From an uncultured Chlorobiales bacterium (lineage in GTDB: Bacteria > Bacteroidota > Chlorobiia > Chlorobiales > Chlorobiaceae), in NCBI GenBank assembly GCA_903901395.1, contig CAIUQW010000380.1, forward strand, positions 1-23,146: 23,146 nucleotides of DNA, in the 5' to 3' direction. The translations under genes and the position numbers were made by a program. Of the stretch, positions 1 through 9,489 are shown piece after piece (the first letter of the stretch is position 1; each line of letters opens with the position of its first letter). Under the pieces are notes generated by a model. It did no database searches, was not told where the DNA came from, and was given only the letters and a program-made list of their open reading frames with translations.

Positions 1-92
1 ACTACGACCTGTCGTGTCTGAAATGTAGTTTTTCGATGCAATGATGCCAATGAACAGGTGCTTTTCAGGGTAAAATGAGCCTGCATCGCTGA

Positions 93-250
93 AGTCATTT
101 CTTTAGGTATTTCAAATCTCCATTTTTAGAGGCGCCCATATGGCAGGCAAAGCCTGAAAATCTCGACAGTGTAGAGACTTTCAGCTCACGGAAGCAGGAA
201 GAGATATTGCACTCTTGTATGAGAATTTAGTAGTAATAAAGGCATTTTGA
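93..250 (+). pseudogene. possible winged-helix (ModE/LysR-like) regulator remnant
   Basis: There is no intact gene here. One open frame from about 93 to 178 reads FKSPFLEAPIWQAKPENLD. After a frameshift near 178 another frame reads FQLTEAGRDIALLYENLVV and stops at 248-250. The LTEAGRxxxxLYE pattern is typical of the end of the winged-helix DNA-binding domain of ModE- and LysR-type regulators, where it follows a segment such as FxxPLxE. That order is what I see, split over two frames. This suggests the tail of a decayed regulator gene whose start is missing. The match is short and the family is uncertain; chance cannot be excluded. Apart from this, 1-382 shows nothing I can support. Confidence 0.25.
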
Positions 251-382
251 GCTGGTTGCAGCTTTTACAGTTGGAGCGTGTCATTCATTGATGTTGATGA
301 AAAATTTGTTACACCATTGTTATGCGAGTGTTGATCATACGATTGTAACTGTTTTTAAATAAATGAGATAGTGGTTTTGTGC

Positions 383-431
383 TAAATCTACACGGCAGAG
401 GTCAGAAGTTCGAATCTTCTATCGCCCACCA
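383..431 (+). tRNA. 3' half of a tRNA gene (probable att scar)
   Basis: The segment contains a perfect T arm (5-bp stem AGAAG/CTTCT around the loop TTCGAAT), the 3' acceptor strand ATCGCCC, a discriminator A and an encoded CCA. The matching 5' parts (acceptor strand GGGCGAT, D arm, 5' anticodon stem) are absent upstream, so this is not a functional tRNA. Homology seems to begin in or near the anticodon loop (TAAATCTAC), a usual crossover point for tyrosine integrases. The 12 bases between TCTAC and the T arm would suit a class II tRNA (Tyr or Ser), but the isotype cannot be fixed from half a gene. I read it as the 3'-end duplicate left by integration of a mobile island. Confidence 0.75.
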
Positions 432-443
432 TACCTCGTAAAT

Positions 444-474
444 CCCTGTAAGACAACAATTTACAGGGCTTTTT
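444..474 (+). terminator. Rho-independent terminator after the tRNA fragment
   Basis: A perfect 8-bp stem CCCTGTAA/TTACAGGG (444-451 with 461-468) closes a 9-nt loop and is followed by CTTTTTC. It lies 12 bases after the CCA end, where a tRNA gene normally has its terminator. This supports the idea that 383-476 is the original chromosomal 3' flank of a tRNA gene. Confidence 0.8.
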
Positions 475-476
475 CT

Positions 477-1063
477 TTTCCTGAAAATCCCCCGAAAAAG
501 CCCCGTTTTCCGCGTTTTTGAGTGTTGTTACGCTTTGTTTAATCAACAGTTATCGATTTTTCCATCGGTTTTGCGATGTATTTGCAATACGAGAAATTTA
601 AAGAAACTGTAAGTATATATGAAATAATGTTTTATATCTCTTATCGCTACCATGAATCAAGCAAAGGTGATGATGTCGTGGTTTTGGGTCATTATGCTTC
701 AAAGAGTGAATCGTTATTTTTATTGAGGGGGTAATTTACTTTAAAGTTTAACTCTACTTACGGTATCCATACGGAAAAATTTGTTTTTCTTATTAACTAT
801 TGTTAAATACTCATTATGTTCTCATTATACATGTTACTGGATTCTGTTTTTGAACTCAGTACTTGAGAAATGGAGACCAAAGCTGTTACCCATATAAAGT
901 CTTACTTGCATTATTTTAATGAGTTAGCCGTGATGATCCAGCAGGAAAGGGTATCCTTTCTTCTCAAATTTTAATCTGTGGCTGTGAACAAAACAGCTCA
1001 GTGATTCCTTCCGATTATAGTACTACGGTACCTTGTAGTTCCCTTTCGTCGAGTACTCTGTTA
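477..1063. other. AT-rich non-coding leader region
   Basis: No open frame of convincing coding character lies on either strand. The stretch is AT-rich, with a possible weak promoter (TTGTTT at 781-786, 17-nt spacer, TAAATA at 804-809). It separates the tRNA scar from the toxin genes and probably includes the regulatory region of the locus. No operator or riboswitch was recognised. Confidence 0.5.
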
Positions 1064-1079
1064 TTGTCGTTGTAACGTG

Positions 1080-1088
1080 TGGTACAAT
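1080..1088 (+). promoter_or_regulatory. candidate extended -10 promoter for the TcB-TcC gene
   Basis: TGGTACAAT has a TGN extension and a -10 hexamer matching TATAAT at five of six bases. It would start RNA near 1095, about 50 nt before the ATG at 1146. No good -35 box sits 17 nt upstream, as is common for extended -10 promoters. This is a sequence match only. Confidence 0.3.
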
Positions 1089-1145
1089 CAGTAATTGTCA
1101 TGCTTTCGCATTCGAGGATCGCTTTAGCGTCTAAACGGAATCGCC

Positions 1146-4100
1146 ATGTCACTTCAGAAAAAAGAGGCCCCAAAAGAAAACGGTCAAGAACAGCAAGGAT
1201 TGAAAGCTCCATCGATCTCTCTTCCAAAGGGTGGTGGCGCGATCAAAGGCATTGGCGAAAAATTTGCTGCAAATCCGGTGACTGGAACTGGTTCAATGAC
1301 CGTGCCGATTGCAACAAGTCCGGGGCGTTCCGGCTTTGGGCCTCAGCTTTCGTTCTCCTATGACTCCGGCGCAGGCAATGGCCCGTTCGGTTTTGGATGG
1401 AGCCTGTCGCTTCCTTCGATTACCCGCAAGACGGATAAAGGTCTGCCGCAATATCTCGATGTGGAGGAGTCGGATGTTTTCATTCTTTCCGGTGCCGAGG
1501 ACCTGGTGCCTGTTCTTGGACTGGATGGGAAACCTTTTCACATTCCTGATAGAACCATAGAGACGAAGACTTACCAGATCAGGAGATACCGGCCACGAAT
1601 AGAAGGGTTGTTTGCGCGTATCGAGCGCTGGACAAACGCAAACGATCCGGAAGATGTTCACTGGCGCTCCATTTCGAAGGATAATATTCTTATTACATAT
1701 GGCCTCGATTCCAGCTCCCGGATTGTCGATCCCGAGGATCAACATCGCATTTTCAGCTGGCTGATTTCAGAAACCCGTGACGACAAGGGCAACGGCGTTC
1801 TCTATCAGTACAAAAAAGAAGATGAGATTGGGGCCTCCTTTGGTCAGGCAAACGAGCGGAACCGCATACGAACTGCCAATCGTTATCTCAAGCGTATATA
1901 CTACGGCAATCGCGCGTCGCTGCTCAATCAAGAAGGCAAGCGTCCAGCGTTTCTGTCCGCGGCGCAAGCAGCCAATGCGGGGTGGATGTTCGAGGTTGTC
2001 TTTGATTATGGAGAGCACAACCTCAATTCTCCAAAACCCAATGAACAGGGCAAGTGGTCATGCCGGAAAGATCACTTCTCTTCTTACCGTTCTGGATTCG
2101 AGGTTCGCACCTACAGGCTGTGTCAGCGCGTGTTGATGTTTCACCATATTCCCGATCTCCCAAACGGTGAGAAGGGATATGAAGGTCTGGTGCGTTCCAC
2201 AGATTTCACCTATACGGAAACCCTGGAGCCAGCAAGCGTCAGCACTCCTGTTTATACCTTTCTTTCCGCGGTTACGCAATCAGGCTACAGGCGAACTGGT
2301 AACGCATATAGAAAACGTAGCCTCCCGCCTGTCGAGTTCGAATATTCCCTGCCCGTGGTTCAGCAGACGGTCGAGGAGATCGATGCGGACAGTCTCGAAA
2401 ATCTGCCGGTTGGAGTCGATGGCGCTGCTTACCAGTGGAACGATCTTCACGGCGAAGGCATCCCCGGAATTCTGACCGAACAGGGCGGCGCGTGGTTTTA
2501 CAAACGCAACATCAGTCCGATCAGCGCTCGTCCGGTTGAATTCACTCCGGTGGAGCTGGTCGCGATGAAGCCGAATCTCTCCATATCGGGCAGTCATGCC
2601 CAGTTCATGGACCTTGCCGGAGATGGTCATCCTGACCTTGTCGTCATGGACGGGCCTGTGACCGGATTTTATGAACATGATGACGATGAAAGCTGGCAGC
2701 CGTTTCGACCGTTCATCTCTCGCCTGAATCTCGACACCCGCGATCCGAACGTCAGGCTCGTCGATCTCGACGGGGACGGCCATGCCGATGTGCTGATCAC
2801 CGAAGAGGATGCTCTCGTTTGGCACAACTCGCTTGCCGGGAATGGCTTCGGCTCGGCCCGGCGTGTTTGGCAGGCGCTGAACGAAGAGAAGGGACCGAGA
2901 CTGGTTTTTAACGATGGCGAACAGTCGATCTACCTGGCCGATCTCAGCGGCGACGGGTTGACGGATCTCGTTCGCATTCGCAACGGGGAGGTCTGCTACT
3001 GGCCGAATCTCGGCTATTGCCGCTTCGGAGCCAAAGTGACAATGGACAACTCGCCCTGGTTCGACAACCCTGACCAGTTCGACCAGAAGAGGATCCGCCT
3101 TGCTGACATCGATGGCAGCGGCAGCTCTGACATTATTTATCTGCACCGTGACGGCGTTCGGCTGTATTTTAATCAGTCGGGTAATTGCTGGAGCCAGCCG
3201 TATGAGATGAGCGTATTTCCAAAAGTGGACAATCTGGCGTCAATCATTCCAACAGATTTGCTCGGCAATGGCACGGTCTGCCTTGTGTGGTCTTCTCCTT
3301 TGCCCGGAAATGCCGGCTGGCAGATGCGTTATGTCAATCTGATGGGCGATCGTAAACCGCACCTGCTCGTCACCACCCGGAACAACCTCGGCGCTGAGAC
3401 GCATGTGCGCTATGCCTCGTCAACGAAGTTTTATTTACAGGACAAGTACAACGGGAAGCCGTGGATCACGAAACTTCCTTTTCCGGTGCATGTTGTCGAG
3501 TTTGTAGAAACTGTTGACTACGTCAGCCGTAACCGATTCATCAATCGCTACGCCTATCATCACGGCTACTTTGACGGCGTCGAGCGTGAGTTTCGTGGTT
3601 TTGGAATGGTAGAGGAATGGGATACCGAAGCGCTTGCTTCGCTTGCTGATGGCAATTTTCCGGCGGACAACTTTGCTTCGGAATCGTATTTGCCGCCGGT
3701 GCATACAAAAACCTGGTTCCATACGGGACTTTACATTGACCGCGATCGTGTCTCCCGCCATTTTGAAAACGAATATTTTCGCGAGACCGGGCTAAGCGTC
3801 GAAACGGCGCGTCCGTTGCTGCTCGATGATACGATTCTGCCAACCGGGTTGACGCTGGAGGAAGAGCGGGAAGCCTGCCGCGCGCTCAAGGGTTCCATGC
3901 TGCGCCAAGAGGTCTATGCGCTGGATGGCACGGACAAAGCGCAACATCCTTATACGGTTGCAGAGCAGAATTTTACCATCGAGCGATTGCAAGCAAAGGG
4001 TTGTAATCGACATGGAGTGTTTCTCACCCACGCCCGGGAAGCCATCACGTATCACTATGAACGCAACGCTTCTGACCCGCGCATTCAGCATGCGATGACG

Positions 4101-7100
4101 CTGGAGGTGGATGGCTATGGCAATGTTTTGAAATCAGTTGCCATTGGATATGGACGCCGCAAGCCAGATGCCGATTTGCCAACGAAGCAAGATCGCGACA
4201 AGCAGACAACATCGCTTATCACCTATACAGAAAATCGATTCGCGGGAGAGATCAATACTTATGTTATCGACACGGATAACGATTACCGCACGCCGCTTCC
4301 TGGTGAGGCGCAAACCTATGAACTGACCGGTTACTCTCCAACCGGTCTGGCGAACCGTTTCCGGATGTCTGACCTGGTGAAACCCGATCCAAACGATGCC
4401 AAACGTCTTGTCAATATTTTTGAGGCTGAAAAACACTATCAAGAGCAACCGGGCAATGGAAAACAGCGCCGCCTGATTGAACATGTCCGAACACTCTATC
4501 GCAAAAACGATCTGACCGGCCTTCTGCCGCTTGGTGAACTTGAGCCAATGGCCCTGCCAGGTGAGACTTACAAGCTCGCTTTTACGCCGGGGTTGTTGTC
4601 CCAGGTATTCCAGCGGAATGGGCAGCCATTGATGCAAAATCCTGCCGACATGCTGGGTGGCCAAGGCGCTGACAAGGGTGGTTATGTTGACCTCGACGGC
4701 AATGATCACTGGTGGATTCCGTCGGGGCAAATGTTTTATTCCTTGAATCCTGCTGACAATGCGCAAAATGAACTCGATTACGCGCAAAAACACTTTTTCA
4801 TTCCACTTCGATATCGCGATCCGTTCTCGAACACGACGACCATCGCCTATGATGCTTATGATCTGTTGATGCATGAAACATCCGATGCTCTGGATAATAC
4901 GGTTATCGCTGAGAATGATTACCGTGTTCTGCAAGCAAAGCTCATTACTGACCCTAACGGAAATAAAACAGAAGTTTGCTTTGATGTTCTTGGTCTGGTC
5001 GCCGGAACGGCTGTCATGGGCAAGCAGGGTCAAAGTCTCGGTGATAATTTATCCGGCTTTGACCCTGATCTTACATCATCCCAGATCAGCCATTTCTATT
5101 CCGATGATAATCCGCACACTCTGGCGGATGCTCTTCTCGGAACTGCCACGACTCGAATTGTTTATGACCTGGATCATTTCATGAATTCGCGAAAAGCATT
5201 TCCTGACCCGAAGGATTTCGCAAATTGGAAGCCAGTCTTCGCCGCTACTCTGGCGCGTGAAATGCATGTCAGCGATCTCAATGGTCAGAAAGCGAAAATT
5301 CAGCTCAGCTTTTCCTGCTCCGATGGTTTCGGTCGCGAGATTCAGAAAAAGATTCAGGCGGAACCCGGCCCTGCGCCCAAGCGAGACGCTCAAGGCAAGA
5401 TCATCATTGGGGCCGATGGCTATCCGGAAATGACTCTTAATGATGCGGCTCCACGCTGGGTTGGCAGCGGATGGACGGTTTTCAACAACAAGGCCAAGCC
5501 AGTCCGGCAGTACGAACCGTTTTTCTCCGATACGCACCGCTTCGATTTCGATGTTCGCATCGGCGTCAGCCCCGTGCTGTTCTACGATCCCGTCGAGCGC
5601 GTGGTCGCCACATTGCATCCGAATCACACCTACGAGAAAGTGGTGTTCGATCCGTGGCAACAAACCACCTATGATGTCAACGACACGTGTGCGCCGCGCA
5701 ATCAACAGAGCGGTGATCCACGCAGCGACACCGACATCAGCGGCTATGTTGGCGAGTATTTCAAGACGCAGTTCGGAAGCTGGCAGACATGGCACGCGCA
5801 ACGCATTGGCGGCCTGCTCGGGCAGGATGAGCGTAACTCAGCGCAACGCGCTGCCGCACATGCCGATACGCCCATGACGGCATATTTCGACACGCTGGGG
5901 CGCTCTTTCCTGACCATTGCCCGCAACCGCGTCGTCTGCGCGGGGCATGACCTCGACGGCACAGAAGAGCGTTACGCCACCCGCATCGAACTCGACATCG
6001 AAGGCAACCAGCGCACCGTGAGCGACGAGCGCAAACTTCCCGTGAACTCACTGCCGACGGGCGCAATCGAGCAACGAATCGTCATGCGCTATGCTTACGA
6101 TATGCTCAGTAACCGCATTCACCAGTTCAGCATGGAGGCTGGCGAGCGATGGATGCTGAATGATGTTGCGGGCAAGCCTGTCCGCGCATGGGACAATCGG
6201 GGCCACAACTTCATCACCGCATACGACGTGCTTCGCCGCCCCGTAGAGCAGTTTGTTCGCGGCACGACAGCCGAATCCGACCCTTGCACGAAAAACTCCC
6301 CGAACGCGAATGGTTTGCTGATCGACAAGGTCGAGTACGGCGAAAGCGTCGTCAATGCGGAATCGCTCAATCTGCGCACCCGCGTTTATCGCCACTTCGA
6401 TTCTGCTGGCGTCGCCACCAACGCGCGTCTCGACAGCAGTCATAACCCGTTAGAGGCTTATGACTTCAAGGGCAACCTGCTGCACAGCACGCGCCAGCTG
6501 ATCAGCGACTACAAAGCTATTCCCGACTGGTCGCAAAACCCGCAGCTCGACGCTGAAACTTTCGAGGGAAGCACGCGCTACGATGCGCTCAACCGCCCCA
6601 TCCAGTCCGTCGCGCCTCGCAGCAGCACCGGGCCTGGCAAGTGCAACGTCATCCAGCCGGTATTCAATAAAGCCAATCTGCTGGAGCGGGTGGATGTGTG
6701 GCTGGAGCGCGCGGCAGAACCCGCGGGGCTGCTGAATCCCGCCAGCGAGGCTCCGTCGCCGGTCGGTGTCGCCAATATTGATTACGACGCCAAAGGTCAG
6801 CGGACTCTCATCGACTACAAGACCAGCGACGCGCCGGTCATCCGCACGACGTACGCCTACGACCGCGACACGTTCCGCCTGATCGATCTCTACACGCGCC
6901 GGGGCGTTGACCCCAAAACCGCGAACGGCGTTGCCTTTACCAGCGATTGCGAGAATCCTGACACACCGCCCCCGGCCACCATCGCCGCACCGGAGACGCC
7001 GCCTCAGGGCAAGTCCTGTGGTCTGCAAAATCTGCAATACACCTACGATCCTGCCGGGAACATCACGCATATAGAGGACGTCGCCCAGCAGACGATCTAC

Positions 7101-9122
7101 TTCAGTAACCGGCGCGTCGAGCCAAGTAACGACTACACCTACGATGCCCTTTATCGCCTGATTCAGGCTGCTGGCCGCGAACATCTGGGGCAGATTGGCG
7201 GCGCTCCGATTCCGCATTCTCATAACGATTTCCTGCGTACGGGATTACAGCATCCGAACGATGGCCAGGCAATGGGAACGTATGTTGAGCGCTACGTGTA
7301 CGACGCCGTTGGCAACTTTTTGCAGATGCAGCATCGCGGGAGCGATCCGACGCACCCGGGCTGGACGCGAAGATATACCTACAGCGAAGCGAGTTTGATT
7401 GAGGGCGGAAAACTGAGCAACCGCCTGAGCAGCACGCAGATTGGCAATGGCGTTCCGGCCACCCCCGAGACCTACGCTTATGACGCTCACGGAAATATGT
7501 TGCGGATGCCGCATCTCGGCAGCGGTCAGTCTGGGCCGAACATGTTCTGGAACTTCAAGGATCAGTTACGTCAAACCGATCTTGGCGGCGGCGGCACGGC
7601 GTATTATGTCTATGACACTTCCGGGCAGCGGGTGCGCAAAGTGTGGGAAAAGGCGTCAAACCTCGTCGAGGAGCGTATTTACCTCGGCGGATTCGAGATA
7701 TTCCGCAAACACAACGCCCCTGTCGGCACAGGTAGCGTTACGCTGGAGCGCGAGACGCTGCACGTGATGGACGACAAGCAGCGCATCGCGCTCGTTGAGA
7801 CCCGCACGATCGATGTAGCGAACATCGACCAAGCGCCGCGACAACTCATCCGCTACCAGTTCGGCAACCACCTCGGCTCAGCCAGTCTGGAGCTGGACGA
7901 GCAGGCGCAGATCATTTCCTATGAGGAATACGCCCCTTATGGCAGCACAACCTATCAGGCCGTGCGCAGCCAGACCGAGACAGCGAAGCGGTATCGGTAC
8001 ACCGGGATGGAGCGGGATGAAGAGAGTGGGTTGTATTATCATGAGGCGCGGTATTATGCGCCGTGGTTGGGAAGGTGGTGTAGTTGCGATCCGGCGGGAA
8101 TCAAGGCAGGGTTGAACTTGTTTGAATATGCATGGAATAATCCTCAGCAATTTATTGATCCCACTGGTTACGAGCCGACGAACATGCAACGGCGGTGGGT
8201 TGCTATCTTTGGCGAAGAAAGTCAGAGATCTCCGTCAACAGCACATGCTCAGACTCTGATTCGTGCTTTTACTGATACTCAGATATGGGATCGAGACTCT
8301 ACGGTGATTGGGCGTACGAGAACCATACTCGAGCTCACAGGGGAAAATTATTCCACTTGGGGAGATCCTTTAGTGCCTATTGATCAAATGAAACCTCATT
8401 TCGACAGCTATACTATTGGATCAATTGGTACCGGTCGAGGGAGCAATTCCGTAGGAGATACGGGATTTCGCTCCGAACTTAGGGATAGTCCACTCCATAG
8501 ATCAAGCAGTAACCAGATCGGCCATTTTCTGACTGCCGTGGATATGGGTTTTCAGATCCAACTTCGCCAGAATGCAATTGATCGAGAGCGCCAATGGAAT
8601 GCCGAGCATCCGTGGAGAGCCGCATTCATAGCAGCCGCTAGATCGAGGTCTGACCAAGTAGTGTCTACCCTCCCCCCTGAAATGATATGGGGGGGCGAAA
8701 TTAACATTTTACTTCGGGGCATGATAGGCCACGAAATGGTTCCAGATGGGACATCAGGCTCCACCGGCAGCAACGTATTAAGCGCGATAAACGCTCCAAC
8801 TATTGCAGATGTCCAGAATTTTTTGGCAGGACGACTGGATCAGATTCGCATCAATACGGCTCAGAGCGGAAATAGCTACCAAGATCTCTTGCTTACCAGA
8901 ATCGGCTATCAATTCGGTTTGCTTGTTGCACAAGGTCGTTTCGCCAATAACGCAGAGTCTGCTCGATGGCTGACGATGATGCTGACTGATTACGACTTGA
9001 CTACGGTGTCAAAATCTGATCCGTTTTACAAGGATGCTCAGCTGGTTAACTCAATGGTGCAGCAAGTCAGGGAGCTTGAGGCTAGGCGTCAAGCGTCCCA
9101 ACAACAGCAACCACCTCAATAG
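1146..9122 (+). CDS. TcB-TcC fusion: Rhs cocoon toxin of the Tc complex
   Basis: A 2658-aa fusion of the TcB and TcC components. Such proteins form a hollow Rhs shell that holds a toxic C-terminal fragment and docks on TcA. In order: SpvB domain (about 20-370, with GGGAIKGIGEKFAANPVTGT and RSGFGPQLSFSYDSGAGNGP); FG-GAP/VCBS repeats (about 487-670, e.g. DLDGDGHAD, DLSGDGLTD, DIDGSGSSD); TcB middle domains (about 680-1040, including HHGYFDGVEREFRGFGMVEE); Rhs repeats (about 1220-2230); Rhs core (2237-2342); variable C-terminus (2343-2658). ATG 1146 is the only usable start, because an in-frame stop lies at 1125-1127. Its ribosome site is weak (CGGAA). In Photorhabdus and Yersinia TcB and TcC are usually separate genes. 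No signal peptide is apparent. GC content rises roughly from 5400 to 8100 and falls sharply after 8150. The family call is very secure. Confidence 0.95.
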   Translation: MSLQKKEAPKENGQEQQGLKAPSISLPKGGGAIKGIGEKFAANPVTGTGSMTVPIATSPGRSGFGPQLSFSYDSGAGNGPFGFGWSLSLPSITRKTDKGLPQYLDVEESDVFILSGAEDLVPVLGLDGKPFHIPDRTIETKTYQIRRYRPRIEGLFARIERWTNANDPEDVHWRSISKDNILITYGLDSSSRIVDPEDQHRIFSWLISETRDDKGNGVLYQYKKEDEIGASFGQANERNRIRTANRYLKRIYYGNRASLLNQEGKRPAFLSAAQAANAGWMFEVVFDYGEHNLNSPKPNEQGKWSCRKDHFSSYRSGFEVRTYRLCQRVLMFHHIPDLPNGEKGYEGLVRSTDFTYTETLEPASVSTPVYTFLSAVTQSGYRRTGNAYRKRSLPPVEFEYSLPVVQQTVEEIDADSLENLPVGVDGAAYQWNDLHGEGIPGILTEQGGAWFYKRNISPISARPVEFTPVELVAMKPNLSISGSHAQFMDLAGDGHPDLVVMDGPVTGFYEHDDDESWQPFRPFISRLNLDTRDPNVRLVDLDGDGHADVLITEEDALVWHNSLAGNGFGSARRVWQALNEEKGPRLVFNDGEQSIYLADLSGDGLTDLVRIRNGEVCYWPNLGYCRFGAKVTMDNSPWFDNPDQFDQKRIRLADIDGSGSSDIIYLHRDGVRLYFNQSGNCWSQPYEMSVFPKVDNLASIIPTDLLGNGTVCLVWSSPLPGNAGWQMRYVNLMGDRKPHLLVTTRNNLGAETHVRYASSTKFYLQDKYNGKPWITKLPFPVHVVEFVETVDYVSRNRFINRYAYHHGYFDGVEREFRGFGMVEEWDTEALASLADGNFPADNFASESYLPPVHTKTWFHTGLYIDRDRVSRHFENEYFRETGLSVETARPLLLDDTILPTGLTLEEEREACRALKGSMLRQEVYALDGTDKAQHPYTVAEQNFTIERLQAKGCNRHGVFLTHAREAITYHYERNASDPRIQHAMTLEVDGYGNVLKSVAIGYGRRKPDADLPTKQDRDKQTTSLITYTENRFAGEINTYVIDTDNDYRTPLPGEAQTYELTGYSPTGLANRFRMSDLVKPDPNDAKRLVNIFEAEKHYQEQPGNGKQRRLIEHVRTLYRKNDLTGLLPLGELEPMALPGETYKLAFTPGLLSQVFQRNGQPLMQNPADMLGGQGADKGGYVDLDGNDHWWIPSGQMFYSLNPADNAQNELDYAQKHFFIPLRYRDPFSNTTTIAYDAYDLLMHETSDALDNTVIAENDYRVLQAKLITDPNGNKTEVCFDVLGLVAGTAVMGKQGQSLGDNLSGFDPDLTSSQISHFYSDDNPHTLADALLGTATTRIVYDLDHFMNSRKAFPDPKDFANWKPVFAATLAREMHVSDLNGQKAKIQLSFSCSDGFGREIQKKIQAEPGPAPKRDAQGKIIIGADGYPEMTLNDAAPRWVGSGWTVFNNKAKPVRQYEPFFSDTHRFDFDVRIGVSPVLFYDPVERVVATLHPNHTYEKVVFDPWQQTTYDVNDTCAPRNQQSGDPRSDTDISGYVGEYFKTQFGSWQTWHAQRIGGLLGQDERNSAQRAAAHADTPMTAYFDTLGRSFLTIARNRVVCAGHDLDGTEERYATRIELDIEGNQRTVSDERKLPVNSLPTGAIEQRIVMRYAYDMLSNRIHQFSMEAGERWMLNDVAGKPVRAWDNRGHNFITAYDVLRRPVEQFVRGTTAESDPCTKNSPNANGLLIDKVEYGESVVNAESLNLRTRVYRHFDSAGVATNARLDSSHNPLEAYDFKGNLLHSTRQLISDYKAIPDWSQNPQLDAETFEGSTRYDALNRPIQSVAPRSSTGPGKCNVIQPVFNKANLLERVDVWLERAAEPAGLLNPASEAPSPVGVANIDYDAKGQRTLIDYKTSDAPVIRTTYAYDRDTFRLIDLYTRRGVDPKTANGVAFTSDCENPDTPPPATIAAPETPPQGKSCGLQNLQYTYDPAGNITHIEDVAQQTIYFSNRRVEPSNDYTYDALYRLIQAAGREHLGQIGGAPIPHSHNDFLRTGLQHPNDGQAMGTYVERYVYDAVGNFLQMQHRGSDPTHPGWTRRYTYSEASLIEGGKLSNRLSSTQIGNGVPATPETYAYDAHGNMLRMPHLGSGQSGPNMFWNFKDQLRQTDLGGGGTAYYVYDTSGQRVRKVWEKASNLVEERIYLGGFEIFRKHNAPVGTGSVTLERETLHVMDDKQRIALVETRTIDVANIDQAPRQLIRYQFGNHLGSASLELDEQAQIISYEEYAPYGSTTYQAVRSQTETAKRYRYTGMERDEESGLYYHEARYYAPWLGRWCSCDPAGIKAGLNLFEYAWNNPQQFIDPTGYEPTNMQRRWVAIFGEESQRSPSTAHAQTLIRAFTDTQIWDRDSTVIGRTRTILELTGENYSTWGDPLVPIDQMKPHFDSYTIGSIGTGRGSNSVGDTGFRSELRDSPLHRSSSNQIGHFLTAVDMGFQIQLRQNAIDRERQWNAEHPWRAAFIAAARSRSDQVVSTLPPEMIWGGEINILLRGMIGHEMVPDGTSGSTGSNVLSAINAPTIADVQNFLAGRLDQIRINTAQSGNSYQDLLLTRIGYQFGLLVAQGRFANNAESARWLTMMLTDYDLTTVSKSDPFYKDAQLVNSMVQQVRELEARRQASQQQQPPQ
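7854..8171 (+). other. Rhs-associated core / autoprotease region
   Basis: Residues 2237-2342 carry the conserved block that ends an Rhs shell: GNHLGSASLELD, EYAPYGSTTYQA, RYTGMERDEESGLYYHEARY, PWLGRWCSCDPAG, NLFEYAWNNP and IDPTGY. In the TcC family this block contains an aspartyl-type protease that cuts just after the DPxG-hydrophobic motif, freeing the C-terminal toxin inside the shell. The acidic residues in RDEESG, SCDPAG and FIDPTG are kept, so self-cleavage near Tyr2342 is expected but is inferred. Confidence 0.85.
8172..9122 (+). other. hypervariable C-terminal toxin module, unrecognised fold
   Basis: Residues 2343-2658 (316 aa) follow the Rhs core exactly where TcC proteins carry their interchangeable toxin. 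I do not recognise a known toxin fold: no clear ADP-ribosyltransferase pattern (R, STS, ExE), no deaminase HxE/PCxxC and no HNH motif. Features seen: GFRSELRDSPLHRSSSNQIG with His2451, followed by HF (His2460); a hydrophobic stretch IWGGEINILLRGMIGHEMV with His2529 and Glu2530; a predicted mostly helical remainder; and a tail rich in Gln and Pro. The NQxxHF pattern after a Asp-rich turn is the best candidate for an active or conserved site. DNA here is more AT-rich than the Rhs part just before it, as expected for a swapped module. Confidence 0.7.
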
Positions 9123-9489
9123 CTGTAAGGAAAGCAAATGCACATAGGGAACGGGTACGTCAATTGAAAATAAATGGCTGATAGGGTTCATTTCTTCTAA
9201 CGGCGTTTCAAATGGGCGCACATTCTAAGAAAGCATGCATGAACTTTGATCCTAATCAATGCTTCATCGGCCTGATGGGCTTCTTCTCCATCCCAGATGC
9301 CTGGCGAGCCGCTGGTTTGGTGGTAAGGCGAGGTAGACTCGGGGGAATTGCCATCTCAAGATCGATGAAGTAAAAGCTTGAAGCGCCTTTCCGTTCGCGA
9401 GCAGTATTTAAAATTATGTAGTAAAACGAATTACCTGATTACTCGAAGATGTGAATCACCGGTGCCGGATGGCATCGCGTAAAAATAAC
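9123..9489. other. intergenic region between TcB-TcC and TcA genes
   Basis: This non-coding gap contains no gene, tRNA or clear terminator that I can support. It is long for an operon spacer, so the TcA genes may have their own promoter. The best match, TTGAAA at 9164-9169 with a poor -10, is not convincing. Confidence 0.4.

Noticed and set aside
383..431. A functional tRNA gene.
   Set aside because: The 5' acceptor strand, D arm and 5' anticodon stem are not present upstream.
2280..3146. Long minus-strand open frame (288 aa) opposite the TcB part.
   Set aside because: Lies fully within a secure gene on the other strand; composition looks like a shadow frame and no domain is recognisable.
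4134..5033. Minus-strand open frame of 299 aa.
   Set aside because: Antisense to the conserved TcB/Rhs coding sequence, with no recognisable domain or ribosome site.
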